From NCBI RefSeq assembly GCF_000292345.1, contig NZ_ALOU01000040.1:62001-126000 (forward strand): 64,000 nucleotides of DNA, given 5' to 3'. Positions 7,094 to 15,619 of the stretch are shown here, in pieces; position 1 is the stretch's first letter; every line of letters begins with the position of its first letter. The DNA is from Cupriavidus sp. BIS7 (GTDB taxonomy: Bacteria > Pseudomonadota > Gammaproteobacteria > Burkholderiales > Burkholderiaceae). The translations under genes and the position numbers were made by a program. The notes beneath the pieces are model-generated. The model was given only the letters and a program-made list of their open reading frames with translations, had not been told where the DNA came from and searched no databases.

Positions 7094-8224
7094 ATGGTCC
7101 AGACAACCATTTCTTCCGCGTCAAGACGCACGGCCGGGTCGGCAACCGCGGCCGTGCTGCTGGGCGCGGGACTCGCCTGCGCGGGCAATGCCCACGCGGG
7201 TGTCGAGACCCTGGCGCCGGAGTCAGCGGACACCGCAAGCGTGGCGGTTCCGACCGCCATCGATCTACCCGCATTGCCGGCGCCGACGGAACTGGCGGCG
7301 CTGCCTGAAGCCCCGATCACCGATGCGGCACGTGCCGCCGAACCCGCTGTTGCCGAACCTGTCATTGCCGAACCCGTTGCCGAAGCGCCTGCGCGAGTGG
7401 TGCCGGTCGACAAGGCCACCGTGGCCCGGTTTCATCCCTCCGGGGACTCGCTCGAGGCAGCCATGTCCATGGCCACGCGCGAACCCGAAGTGCAGGTGGC
7501 CGAGGCGCGCAAGGGCATGGCCAAGTGGAAACCGGTCGCGCAGGCGCGGCTTGAAGATTCGCGCGGCGGGTTCGATGTCGGTGGCGGGTTGCAGGTTGGC
7601 TTCGGTATCGATCGTGCCGTGTTCGTCAACGGCGCACTGGCCGTCGCCACCAGCATCACGATTCCGAATATCAGCAACATCACCTCGGCGCAGGCGGCGC
7701 AGCTTGCTCAGGCACTGGCCCCGGTGACCGTGGCGGTGACGGGCGCCAACAGCGTGGCCAGTGCCGCCATTGCAGCCGCGCAGGCTGCCGCTGCGGCGGC
7801 GCAGGGCGCGGCGGGCCAGGCAGGACAGTCGTCGATGGCAGCCGCAAACGGCGCGGCAGGCAGTGCCCAGGGCGCGGCCGGTGCGGCGGCGTCGTCAAGC
7901 GCGGCGGCCGCCACTGGCGGCGTGGCCCAGGCGACTGGCGCCGCCGGACTGGCGCAGCAGGCTGCCGCGACAGCTACCGCCGCGACAGGCACCGTTGTCA
8001 CCAACGGCCTGCTTACAGTGATTCAGAACGGTGCGGCAAATACCGCGAATGTAGGTGCGGTATCGAACGTGCCCGCCACGGTGATCCAGAATACCCTCAA
8101 CAACCAGAACATACAGAGCCTGATGACGATCAACGCAAGTGTGAACACGCTGGCGGCATTCCGCTCGCAGATGGCAAACACCGCGTTGAACAGCGTCATC
8201 CAGAGAATGGCCGGCATGAAGTAA
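7094..8224 (+). CDS. FapE-like secreted Ala-rich protein
   Basis: Secreted protein of 376 aa. A signal peptide (about 1-35, ending AHAG) is followed by a Pro/Ala-rich spacer to about residue 110, a conserved-looking block SRGGFDVGGGLQVGFGID with AVFVNGALAVATSI (about 154-190), a long Ala/Gly/Gln-rich segment (about 215-310), and an Asn/Gln-rich tail containing LTVIQNG and ATVIQNTLNNQNIQ. The VIQN elements match the tail of the small secreted protein two genes upstream, suggesting a common fibre-like interaction motif. TGAGGA 5 nt before the ATG supports this start. In Pseudomonas the corresponding position is occupied by FapE, a minor extracellular component; equivalence here is inferred. Confidence 0.65.
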   Translation: MVQTTISSASRRTAGSATAAVLLGAGLACAGNAHAGVETLAPESADTASVAVPTAIDLPALPAPTELAALPEAPITDAARAAEPAVAEPVIAEPVAEAPARVVPVDKATVARFHPSGDSLEAAMSMATREPEVQVAEARKGMAKWKPVAQARLEDSRGGFDVGGGLQVGFGIDRAVFVNGALAVATSITIPNISNITSAQAAQLAQALAPVTVAVTGANSVASAAIAAAQAAAAAAQGAAGQAGQSSMAAANGAAGSAQGAAGAAASSSAAAATGGVAQATGAAGLAQQAAATATAATGTVVTNGLLTVIQNGAANTANVGAVSNVPATVIQNTLNNQNIQSLMTINASVNTLAAFRSQMANTALNSVIQRMAGMK

Positions 8225-8333
8225 CTGGGTGTATTGCGTAGCAAGGAACAGTATTCGCGCACAGAAGGACATCGAACGAACTGGCTGCGGGCGACCGCGT
8301 AATCGCCCGCCGTCCCCGGGGGAGGAAGACGTC

Positions 8334-9827
8334 ATGAAGAAGCGCTCGCTGCAGGGCATCCGATTTGCCGGTTGCTCGACAATGTTGCTGCTTGGCGGCA
8401 TGGCCCACGCGCAAACGCCGCCTGACGATGGGCCGCCAGCAGCGGCCAGACTTGAATCGCTCCAGAAGGAACTGGCCGAACAGGCAAAACAGCTAGAGGC
8501 GATGAAACGCGCGCTGGCCGATCAGGAGGCCACGATCCGCGACCTTCGCAGCACGGTGGATGCCGAAACGCTGGCGCGAAAACGCGGCGGCCAGGCGGGG
8601 GTGGGCACCGGCGTGACGCCGGGCAATGCCGCCACCAACGCCGCGGCCGCCAGCGCGGGCAGCGCAGCCACCCAGATCAACAATACGGCTCAGCAGGGCG
8701 TGCAGGCGCAGCAGGCGCCATCCGATGCGCCGCCGCAGGCCGTGGCACCACAACCGCAGGACACGCAACAGGGCCAGGCCGCACAGGGGGCCCAGGCTCA
8801 GGGCGACCAGCAGGGCGAGTCGGTGGCGGGCCCCGAACAGCCGGTGGGCAAGCCGCCGGAGCGCGATACGCGTCCGCCGGAAATCGCACCGATCTTCGAT
8901 CAGCCAGGCGTGCTGACGCCGCAGGGCAAGATCGTCGTCGAACCGAGCTTCCAGTACGGCTACTCGTCGAGCGATCGTGCCGTGCTGGTGGGTTACACGG
9001 TGATCCCCGCGCTGCTGATCGGCCTGATCGACGTGCGTGAAATCAAGACGTCGACGTACATCACATCGCTGGCATTCCGCTATGGCATCACCAAGCGGCT
9101 CGAGATCGAAGCCAAGGTGCCGTACGTGCATTCGAGCAGCGATACGGTCAGCCGCGAGATCTTCACGGGTACGGCCGTCGACAATGCCTTCAATGCCAGC
9201 GGCAGCGGGCTTGGAGACGTGGAAGCGACCCTGCGCTACCAGCTCAATTTCGGCAACGAGAAGATGCCGTACTTTATCGGCTGGCTGCGCTATAAGTCGA
9301 ACACCGGCACGGATCCGTTCGAAGTGGTGACCGATTGCGTGACGCGCTGCGTGAGCAATACCACCGGCACCGGGCTGCCGCTGGGCATGCCGACGGGTAC
9401 CGGCTTCCAGGCAATCCAGCCCGGCGTGACGTGGCTGCTGCCAACCGATCCGGCGGTGTTCTTCGGCACCTTCAGCTACCTGCACAACTTCGCGCGCGAC
9501 AACGTCAGCCGGACCGTGCTGAATGGCGAGCAGGAGTTCCTCGGCAAGATCGCCCCGGGGGACATCTTCGAGTTCAACTTCGGCATGGGCCTGTCGCTCA
9601 ATGAGCACGCGTCGTTCAGTATCGGCTATGACCAGAGCATCATCTGGCCGACCAAGCAGAACGGACAGACCGTTCCAGGCTCCGTGCGCATCACGCAGGG
9701 CACGCTGCTGGTGGGTTACTCGTACCGCTTCAACAACAAATACACGCTGAACCTGTCGGTGGGCGCCGGCCTGACGCGCGACACGCCAGACCTGACCGTG
9801 ACGGTGCGGCTACCGATCACATTCTGA
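8334..9827 (+). CDS. fapF: FapF-like outer-membrane amyloid export channel
   Basis: Outer-membrane protein of 497 aa. Signal peptide 1-26 (ending AHA); residues about 36-80 are a heptad-rich coiled coil (ARLESLQKELAEQAKQLEAM); residues about 85-190 are a Gln/Ala/Pro-rich linker; the rest is a beta-barrel with alternating aromatic strands, ending LTVTVRLPITF with the terminal Phe recognised by the BAM machinery. This coiled coil - linker - barrel order is that of FapF, the trimeric channel that secretes Fap amyloid subunits. A strong GGGGGAGG site precedes the ATG. As last gene of the operon it would export the Gly-rich and small secreted proteins. No obvious terminator follows. Confidence 0.75.
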   Translation: MKKRSLQGIRFAGCSTMLLLGGMAHAQTPPDDGPPAAARLESLQKELAEQAKQLEAMKRALADQEATIRDLRSTVDAETLARKRGGQAGVGTGVTPGNAATNAAAASAGSAATQINNTAQQGVQAQQAPSDAPPQAVAPQPQDTQQGQAAQGAQAQGDQQGESVAGPEQPVGKPPERDTRPPEIAPIFDQPGVLTPQGKIVVEPSFQYGYSSSDRAVLVGYTVIPALLIGLIDVREIKTSTYITSLAFRYGITKRLEIEAKVPYVHSSSDTVSREIFTGTAVDNAFNASGSGLGDVEATLRYQLNFGNEKMPYFIGWLRYKSNTGTDPFEVVTDCVTRCVSNTTGTGLPLGMPTGTGFQAIQPGVTWLLPTDPAVFFGTFSYLHNFARDNVSRTVLNGEQEFLGKIAPGDIFEFNFGMGLSLNEHASFSIGYDQSIIWPTKQNGQTVPGSVRITQGTLLVGYSYRFNNKYTLNLSVGAGLTRDTPDLTVTVRLPITF

Positions 9828-9995
9828 GGGGCATCCGGGGGGGTGATGTGACGCGCGAAATCCATCAAGCGCCCACCCCCTTGCTGTCATCCATTCGGTA
9901 CCTTGCGCTGGCTTCGCGGAGGGAGTAGAACACCAACTAACCCGTCCCGCAGACGGATGACCCACATCGGGGCGGCCTGACAGAGGAGACAAGTC

Positions 9996-10508
9996 ATGCG
10001 CAAACGGATCTTCTGGTTGTTGCCCGACCTGGCAAGCGCGCGTCGCACGATGGACGACCTGCTGCTGGCTCGTATCGAGAATAGCCACATCCATTTCGTG
10101 GGACGCGATGGCGCCGACATGACGGGTCTGCACGAAGCAAACCTGTTCCAGACTTCGGACATCGTGCATGCCGCGGAAATGGGCCTGATGGTTGGCGGTG
10201 GCGTCGGCATCGTGGCCGGGGTGGTGGTGGCGATGTTCCCGATCGTCAGCGACTCGCCGCAATGGGGCCTGGTAGGCGTGCTCGCCGTGCTGGGCGCCGT
10301 GTTTGGCGCGTGGGCCTCGAGCATGATCGGCAGTTCGGCCCCCAACAGCCGTCTGCGCACGTTTGAAAAGGACATCGAGGCAGGCAAGCTGCTGCTGATG
10401 GTGGACGTGCCGCGCAGCCGCGTCGAAGAGATCGAGACGCTGCTGCAGAAGGTGCATCCCGAAGCGGCCTTTGCCGGCCTCGATCCTGCGGTACCGGCCT
10501 TCCCCTGA
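9996..10508 (+). CDS. DUF1269-family membrane protein
   Basis: Protein of 170 aa with two hydrophobic segments (about 66-83 and 88-108) in a Gly-rich centre, flanked by soluble N- and C-terminal parts. The MRKRIFWLLPDLASARRTMDDLL opening and central GGGVGIVAGVVVAM are typical of DUF1269 proteins, which are of unknown function and often stress-associated. GAGGAG lies 7 nt before the ATG. It follows the Fap-like operon by 168 bp with its own leader, so it is probably a separate unit. Confidence 0.75.
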   Translation: MRKRIFWLLPDLASARRTMDDLLLARIENSHIHFVGRDGADMTGLHEANLFQTSDIVHAAEMGLMVGGGVGIVAGVVVAMFPIVSDSPQWGLVGVLAVLGAVFGAWASSMIGSSAPNSRLRTFEKDIEAGKLLLMVDVPRSRVEEIETLLQKVHPEAAFAGLDPAVPAFP

Positions 10509-10842
10509 TACCGGGAACGCCGGCTTCACCCAGCGCGCCAGTCGTGGCGCGCCCCGGCGCACGTGCTATCGCGCGCCATGCTGCGGCCACACCTGAAACC
10601 GTTACCGGAGTCATCGGGTTTCCGGTGTGATGCCGCAGCAACACTTTCCCCCGCAAATCCCGTCTTCATCCCCCCCTTCGTTTGAACAATCGCTGCCGTT
10701 GGGTTACCTTGCGAAAGCCGCCGTGTGGCACCGTGAGGGTGTGTGCAGTCGCGCGGCGCGCATTGGCACAAGAAGCCGTTTCGCTTCGTTCTGAAGCGGC
10801 TTCTAAAAAATAAACACGCCAGCGCATCTGGAGGGGTCAACA
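10509..10842. other. 334-bp intergenic region
   Basis: No gene recognised. It contains one short copy of the dispersed palindromic element (10771-10804) just upstream of the next gene's leader; nothing else stands out. Confidence 0.6.
10771..10804. repeat. dispersed palindromic element, shortened copy
   Basis: AGAAGCCG and CGGCTTCT form the outer arms, enclosing CGCTTCGTTCTGAAG. This is the right end of the element seen in full at 16619-16731 and 36616-36727 joined to a left arm, with the core missing. It lies 38 bp before the ATG of the next gene and is followed by a run of six A. Confidence 0.6.
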
Positions 10843-11982
10843 ATGAACGCAAGGCAATTTGCGTGCGGCATGCTTGCCGCCACGCTCGGGTTTATCACGC
10901 CCATCGCGGCGCAAGCCGAACCCGGCATCACCAAGAGCACCATTCGCATCGGCCAGTCGGCCGGCGTCACCGGCCCGGTGGCGGGCTCCGTCAAGGAGCA
11001 GATCGCGGGTGCCCAGGTCTATCTCAACGCGATCAATGCAAGCGGCGGCATTTCGGGCCGGCGCATCGAGCTTCTGACCTACGACGACGGCTTCGATGCC
11101 AAACGCACCCCCGGCAACGTGCACAAGCTGATCGCCGACGACAAGGTGTTCGCGCTGTTCATGGTGCGCGGCACGCCGCAGAACGAGAGCATCCTGCCGA
11201 TCATCGGCGCGGAAAAGGTGCCGCTGGTTGCGCCGCTGACCGGCGCCATTACGCTGCACCGGCCGGTCAATCGCTACGTGTTCAACGTGCGCGCCAAGTA
11301 CCAGGACGAGGTGGCACGTGCGATCAACCATCTTGCCACGTCAGGCATGAGCCGCATCGCGATCTTCTATGCCAACGACGGCTTCGGCCAGGACGTCTTC
11401 GAAGGCTTCACCACGGCGTTGCAGGCGCGCGGCGTGCAGCCGGCCGGGGCGGCGTCGTTCAATCGTCCGATGGGTGATATTGGCCAGGGTGTTGCCAACA
11501 TCAACAAGGCCGGCCCGCAGGCCGTGCTGGTGATCGGCTCCGGATCGGAAGCCGCGAAGATCATCCGCGAGATGAAGAAGGCCGGCAGCCAGGCGCAGTT
11601 TGTCACGCTGTCGAACAATGCGGCCGACTCGTTTATCAAGGAGCTTGGCGACGACGGCCGCGGCCTGATTATCACGCAGGTGGTGCCTGGCATGAATTCG
11701 AGCCAGATGAGCATTGCCAGCGAGTACCGCAGCATGGCCAAGGCGCAGAAAGTGGAGCCGACCAACGCGGGCATGGAAGGCTTCATGTCGGCCAAGGTGC
11801 TGGTGGAAGGCCTGCGCCGCGCGGGGCCAGAACTCACGCGCGAAAAGCTCGTGGCGGCACTGGAGGGCCTGCGCGACTATGACTTGGGCGGCATCCTGAT
11901 CAGCTACAGCCCCACGCGCCATACCGGCTCCTCGTTCGTCGAAATGTCGATCGTTTCGTCAACCGGCAAGCTGATCCGCTAG
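10843..11982 (+). CDS. ABC transporter periplasmic branched-chain amino-acid-type binding protein
   Basis: Periplasmic receptor of the LivJ/Peripla_BP_6 type, 379 aa, with a signal peptide (1-25, ending AQA). Family features are IRIGQSAGVTGPVAG, INASGGISGRRIELLTYDDG, the hinge region LVAPLTGA and the second-lobe IAIFYANDGFGQDVFEGF. GGAGGGG precedes the ATG. No permease or ATPase genes lie nearby, so it is an orphan receptor; these are common in this family and may bind aromatic or other carboxylates rather than amino acids. Its stop codon lies inside an 11-bp tandem triplication. Confidence 0.85.
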   Translation: MNARQFACGMLAATLGFITPIAAQAEPGITKSTIRIGQSAGVTGPVAGSVKEQIAGAQVYLNAINASGGISGRRIELLTYDDGFDAKRTPGNVHKLIADDKVFALFMVRGTPQNESILPIIGAEKVPLVAPLTGAITLHRPVNRYVFNVRAKYQDEVARAINHLATSGMSRIAIFYANDGFGQDVFEGFTTALQARGVQPAGAASFNRPMGDIGQGVANINKAGPQAVLVIGSGSEAAKIIREMKKAGSQAQFVTLSNNAADSFIKELGDDGRGLIITQVVPGMNSSQMSIASEYRSMAKAQKVEPTNAGMEGFMSAKVLVEGLRRAGPELTREKLVAALEGLRDYDLGGILISYSPTRHTGSSFVEMSIVSSTGKLIR

Positions 11983-12004
11983 TGATCCGCTAGTGATCGG
12001 CTAG
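11972..12004. repeat. stop-codon tandem triplication (11-bp unit)
   Basis: TGATCCGCTAG is repeated three times (11972-11982, 11983-11993, and 11994-12004 with one change). The first unit ends with the TAG stop of the preceding receptor gene; the 11-bp period places further TAG/TGA triplets in other frames. Confidence 0.85.
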
Positions 12005-12034
12005 AGGGACCGGGGCTGCGGTATATTTGCCCGC

Positions 12035-12814
12035 ATGGCAACTTCCTACCCAGCCCATCCTTTCTCGCTTTCCGGCCGCGTGGCACTGGTCACCGGCGGT
12101 GCGCAAGGCCTTGGCCAGGCGATCGCCGCCGGGCTGGCCGCCGCCGGGGCGCATGTACTGATCTGCGCACGCAACGCCGGACGCGTCAGCGAGGCCGTGG
12201 CGCAACTGCAGGCGCACGGACTCGGCGCCGAGGCGCTTGTGCTCGACATCACAGACGAGGCCGCCGTAGCTGCGGCGTTCGATGACATCGCCGCCAGGCA
12301 CGGGCGGCTCGATGTCCTAGTCAACAACGCCGGCGCGCGCAATCGCAATTCGATGGACCAGCTCGATGCGGGCCACCTGCGCGCGATGCTGGAGACCAAC
12401 CTCGTTGCTCCCTACGCGCTGTGCCGCCATGCGGCCCGGCTGATGCAGCGGGGCCAGTACGGGCGCATCGTCAACGTGACGTCGATTGCGGGTCAGGTCG
12501 CACGTGCCGACGACGTGCTCTATCCCGCCACCAAGGGCGGGCTGGATGCGCTCACGCGCGCGATGGCGGCTGACCTGGGCCGTCAGGGCATCACCGTCAA
12601 CGCCATTGCTCCCGGTTACTTTGCCACCGAGCCGAACCAGGCGATGGTGGCCGACGCTACCGTGGCCGAGTGGCTGCGGAACCGGACGTCACTAGGCCGC
12701 TGGGGCCAGCCGGATGAAGTGGCGGGCGCGGTCGTGTTTCTTGCCTCGCCTGCCGCGTCGTATGTGACCGGGCAGGTGCTGGCTGTCGATGGCGGGTATC
12801 TCGGGCATTTCTGA
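12035..12814 (+). CDS. SDR family oxidoreductase
   Basis: NAD(P)-dependent short-chain dehydrogenase of 259 aa, closest in style to gluconate 5-dehydrogenase and 3-oxoacyl-ACP reductase-like enzymes. The cofactor loop TGGAQGLG is at 20-27, NNAG at 97-100, and the catalytic Ser150, Tyr163 and Lys167 (YPATK) are all present; the C-terminal PGYFATEPN and [12 protein letters not shown] complete the fold. Cytosolic. It follows the orphan receptor by 52 bp and could be co-transcribed. Substrate not predictable. Confidence 0.88.
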   Translation: MATSYPAHPFSLSGRVALVTGGAQGLGQAIAAGLAAAGAHVLICARNAGRVSEAVAQLQAHGLGAEALVLDITDEAAVAAAFDDIAARHGRLDVLVNNAGARNRNSMDQLDAGHLRAMLETNLVAPYALCRHAARLMQRGQYGRIVNVTSIAGQVARADDVLYPATKGGLDALTRAMAADLGRQGITVNAIAPGYFATEPNQAMVADATVAEWLRNRTSLGRWGQPDEVAGAVVFLASPAASYVTGQVLAVDGGYLGHF

Positions 12815-12826
12815 GCGCCGGTATCT

Positions 12827-13747
12827 TCAGCGCTTGCCGCCCCGGTAATGCGCCCGCAGGGTTTCGATCATCGCCGCCGCGGCGGCTGAATCGCTGCGTT
12901 CCTTCAATCGCACCATGCAGATTTCGCGCATCAGCGACGGCATCTGCATGGGACGGATCGCCAGCCCCTCCCGCCGGAACTGGAACAGCGCCAGCGCCGG
13001 CACCACGGACACGCCCAGGCCCGCCTCGACCAGCGCCGCCACGGTAGCCAGGTGCTCCACCTCCATGACCCCGTGCAGCTTGAGCGGATGCAGCGCCGCA
13101 TCCAGATGCTGCCGCACGCTGCTGGTTCGCGACAACTGGATGAACGGCAGCCCGGCCAGAGCCTGTGGCGTGATACGGCGCCTGTCTGCTAGCGGGTGAT
13201 CGACCGGACAGACCAGATGGAAGCTGTCGTGCACGAGCGGCTCGACGCGCAGGTCGGCATCCTGGGCCGGTGCAGGGGCCAGTGCGAAGTCGGCCTGGCC
13301 ACGTCGCACAAGATCGATGCAGCCATCGGCCAACTGGTCGTGCAGTTCCAGCGCGATGCCCGGATAGCGCCGGCGGAAGTCCGCCAGCAGTGGCGGCAGG
13401 TCGCCGCCGGCAAGCGAGGGCAGCGCCGCAATGGCGACACGGCCCTTGCGGCGCTCGGCGTGGTCGCGCAGATCCTCGAAGGCCGCTTCGAAATCGCCAA
13501 GCAGCCGGCGCGCAACCTCTTCGAAGCGGCGGCCGTCGGCGCTCAGTTCGACATGGCGCGTCGTGCGTTCGAACAGCCGGCTGCCTGCCTGTTCCTCAAG
13601 CGTCTGGATCAGCGTGCTGAATGCCGATTGCGACAGATGGCACGCCTGCGCCGCGCGCGTGAAATTGCGGTGGCTCGCAAGTGCCACAAAGGCGCGCAGG
13701 TGCTTGACCGACAGGTTCGAGAGCATGATCGCGGGCGTGGGATTCAT
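12827..13747 (-). CDS. LysR family regulator
   Basis: LysR-type regulator of 306 aa: helix-turn-helix 11-70 (LRAFVALASHRNFTRAAQACHLSQSAFSTLIQTLE), linker helix, then a substrate-binding lobe pair to the C terminus. An alternative start at 13726 (MLSNLS) would remove seven residues. It is divergent from the AtuA gene, sharing a 102-bp AT-rich region, and most likely activates that cluster. Confidence 0.87.
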   Translation of the reverse strand: MNPTPAIMLSNLSVKHLRAFVALASHRNFTRAAQACHLSQSAFSTLIQTLEEQAGSRLFERTTRHVELSADGRRFEEVARRLLGDFEAAFEDLRDHAERRKGRVAIAALPSLAGGDLPPLLADFRRRYPGIALELHDQLADGCIDLVRRGQADFALAPAPAQDADLRVEPLVHDSFHLVCPVDHPLADRRRITPQALAGLPFIQLSRTSSVRQHLDAALHPLKLHGVMEVEHLATVAALVEAGLGVSVVPALALFQFRREGLAIRPMQMPSLMREICMVRLKERSDSAAAAAMIETLRAHYRGGKR

Positions 13748-13849
13748 CCAAGAAGTCGATAGATTAATTCAAATCATCCGTTTGTTAGTGGGAGTGGGCC
13801 GGCCCTAGAATGGGATCGCCGCTCTCCCCAACGTGTACTGCGAACGCCC

Positions 13850-15211
13850 ATGACTGCTCCCTTGCTGATCGGGTCCGGCGCCGGATTCTCCGGTGACCGT
13901 ACTGACGCCGCCTTGCCCGTGGTGCGCACGCTGATAGCTGCCGGCGGCCCGGCCGCGCTGATTTTCGAGACGCTGGCCGAGCGTACGCTGGCACTGGCGC
14001 AACTGGCTCGCCGCGATGATCCAGAGCATGGCTACGAGCCGCTGCTGGACCAGCTGCTGATGCCGGTGCTCGGGCTGTGCCTGGCCAACGGCATTCCAAT
14101 CGTCGGCAACTTCGGGGCGGCCAATCCCCGGGCGGCCGCGCGACGCATCGGCGAACTGGCGGCCGAGCTGGGCCTGCCCGCACCGCGCGTGGCGGTGATT
14201 GAAGGCGACGACCTGTCGCACGACGCAGGCCGTGCGTTGCTGCGCGGTATCGTCGGCGACGCTTTCCCCGACGCACGCTTCGTCTGTGCCAACGCGTACA
14301 TCGGCGCAAAGGGCATTGCCGATGCTCTGCGCGAGGGCGCCCAAGTGGTGGTGTGCGGCCGCGTGGCCGATCCGGCGCTGGCTGTCGGCCCTGCCATGGC
14401 GCATTTCGGCTGGGCCTGGGACGACTGGAACCGCCTTGCCGCGGCAACGATGGCCGGCCACCTGCTCGAATGTGGAGCGCAGGTCAGCGGCGGATACTTT
14501 GCGGACCCGGGCATGAAGGACGTTCCGGATGTGCACGCGGTAGGGTTTCCCATCGCGCAGCTCGATGACGATGGTCGCATCGAGATCTTCAAGGCGGCCG
14601 GAACCGGCGGGTGTGTGGACCTGCGCACGGTCAAGGAACAGTTGCTCTACGAAGTGCATGACCCCAGTGCCTACCTGACGCCGGACGTGGTGGCCGATAT
14701 CGGCGCGGTAACCGTCGAACAGATCGGCCCGGATCGCGTGGCGGTGCGTGGCATCCGCGGCCATGCGCGCCCCGATACCCTCAAGGTGAACCTGTTCCAT
14801 CAGGGCGGATGGATCGCGGAGGGAGAGATCTCATACGCCGGCCCCAACGCCGCAGCACGCGCGCGGCTGGCCGCCGAGATACTTCGCAAGCGCATGGAGG
14901 GGCTTGGGTTCGAAGTGCCAATCCGCTTCGACCTGATTGGCGTGCTGAGCGTGTTTGCCGACGATGCCGGTGAAATGCTCGCGCGCCCACAACCGCATGA
15001 GCCTGCCGCGCAGGATGTGCGTTTGCGCGCGGCCCTGGCACACGACGACAAGGCCGTTGCCCAGGCGCTGCTGCGCGAAGTCAACGCGCTCTATACCTGC
15101 GGCCCGGCCGGCGGTGGCGGCGTGCGCACGGCGCTGCGCGCACGCCTGAATGCGATGTCGTGCCTGGCGCCGCGCGCCGCCGTGACGCCGCGCCACACCC
15201 TGATGGCCTGA
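13850..15211 (+). CDS. AtuA family protein (DUF1446)
   Basis: Cytosolic protein of 453 aa of the acyclic terpene utilisation AtuA (DUF1446) family. Recognisable parts are the N-terminal IGSGAGFSGDRTDAALPV, the LGLCLANGIPIVGNFGAANP block, VIEGDDL and VVVCGRVADPALAVGP. AtuA is required for citronellol/geraniol catabolism in Pseudomonas, but most homologues, like this one, sit in other acyl-CoA or carboxylate pathways and have no assigned reaction. Here the usual C-terminal domain is a separate gene starting 12 bp downstream. Divergent LysR gene upstream, Bug receptor downstream. Confidence 0.85.
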   Translation: MTAPLLIGSGAGFSGDRTDAALPVVRTLIAAGGPAALIFETLAERTLALAQLARRDDPEHGYEPLLDQLLMPVLGLCLANGIPIVGNFGAANPRAAARRIGELAAELGLPAPRVAVIEGDDLSHDAGRALLRGIVGDAFPDARFVCANAYIGAKGIADALREGAQVVVCGRVADPALAVGPAMAHFGWAWDDWNRLAAATMAGHLLECGAQVSGGYFADPGMKDVPDVHAVGFPIAQLDDDGRIEIFKAAGTGGCVDLRTVKEQLLYEVHDPSAYLTPDVVADIGAVTVEQIGPDRVAVRGIRGHARPDTLKVNLFHQGGWIAEGEISYAGPNAAARARLAAEILRKRMEGLGFEVPIRFDLIGVLSVFADDAGEMLARPQPHEPAAQDVRLRAALAHDDKAVAQALLREVNALYTCGPAGGGGVRTALRARLNAMSCLAPRAAVTPRHTLMA

Positions 15212-15223
15212 CTGGAATCCGCC

Positions 15224-15577
15224 ATGACCCCATCCGCCCAGCCCTTCCTGCTCTACCAGCTTGCCCACGGCCGCACCGGCGACAAGGGTGATCGCTCCAA
15301 CATCAGTGTGATTGCCTACGACGCGCGCGACTTTGAGCATCTGGTTGCACACGTCACCGAGGACGCCGTTCGCACGCTGTTCGCGCATCGCCATCCCACG
15401 GCTGTGAAGCGCTATCTGGTGCCATCGATCCACGCGATGAACTTCGTGATCGATGGCGTGCTCGATGGCGGCGTCAACGACGCGCTCAACCTTGATGCCC
15501 ACGGCAAGGCGCTGGCCTTTCTGCTGCTGGGCATGCAGATCCCCCTGCCGCCGCGGCTCGCCGGCGGCACCGCATGA
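15224..15577 (+). CDS. AtuA C-terminal-domain-like protein
   Basis: Protein of 117 aa matching the small domain found fused to the C terminus of many AtuA proteins: LAHGRTGDKGDRSNISVIAY, VTEDAVRTLFAH and the SIHAMNFVIDGVLDGGVNDALNLDAHGKAL block. It follows the AtuA gene by 12 bp and presumably forms a complex with its product. No catalytic residues can be assigned. Confidence 0.82.
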   Translation: MTPSAQPFLLYQLAHGRTGDKGDRSNISVIAYDARDFEHLVAHVTEDAVRTLFAHRHPTAVKRYLVPSIHAMNFVIDGVLDGGVNDALNLDAHGKALAFLLLGMQIPLPPRLAGGTA

Positions 15578-15619
15578 TTGCCGAGCCGACCCATGACAGA
15601 ACGAACAGAGGAGACAAAG

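Noticed and set aside
5473-7419. 648-codon minus-strand open frame
   Set aside because: Antisense across four plus-strand genes of the Fap-like operon, which have signal peptides, motifs and ribosome sites.
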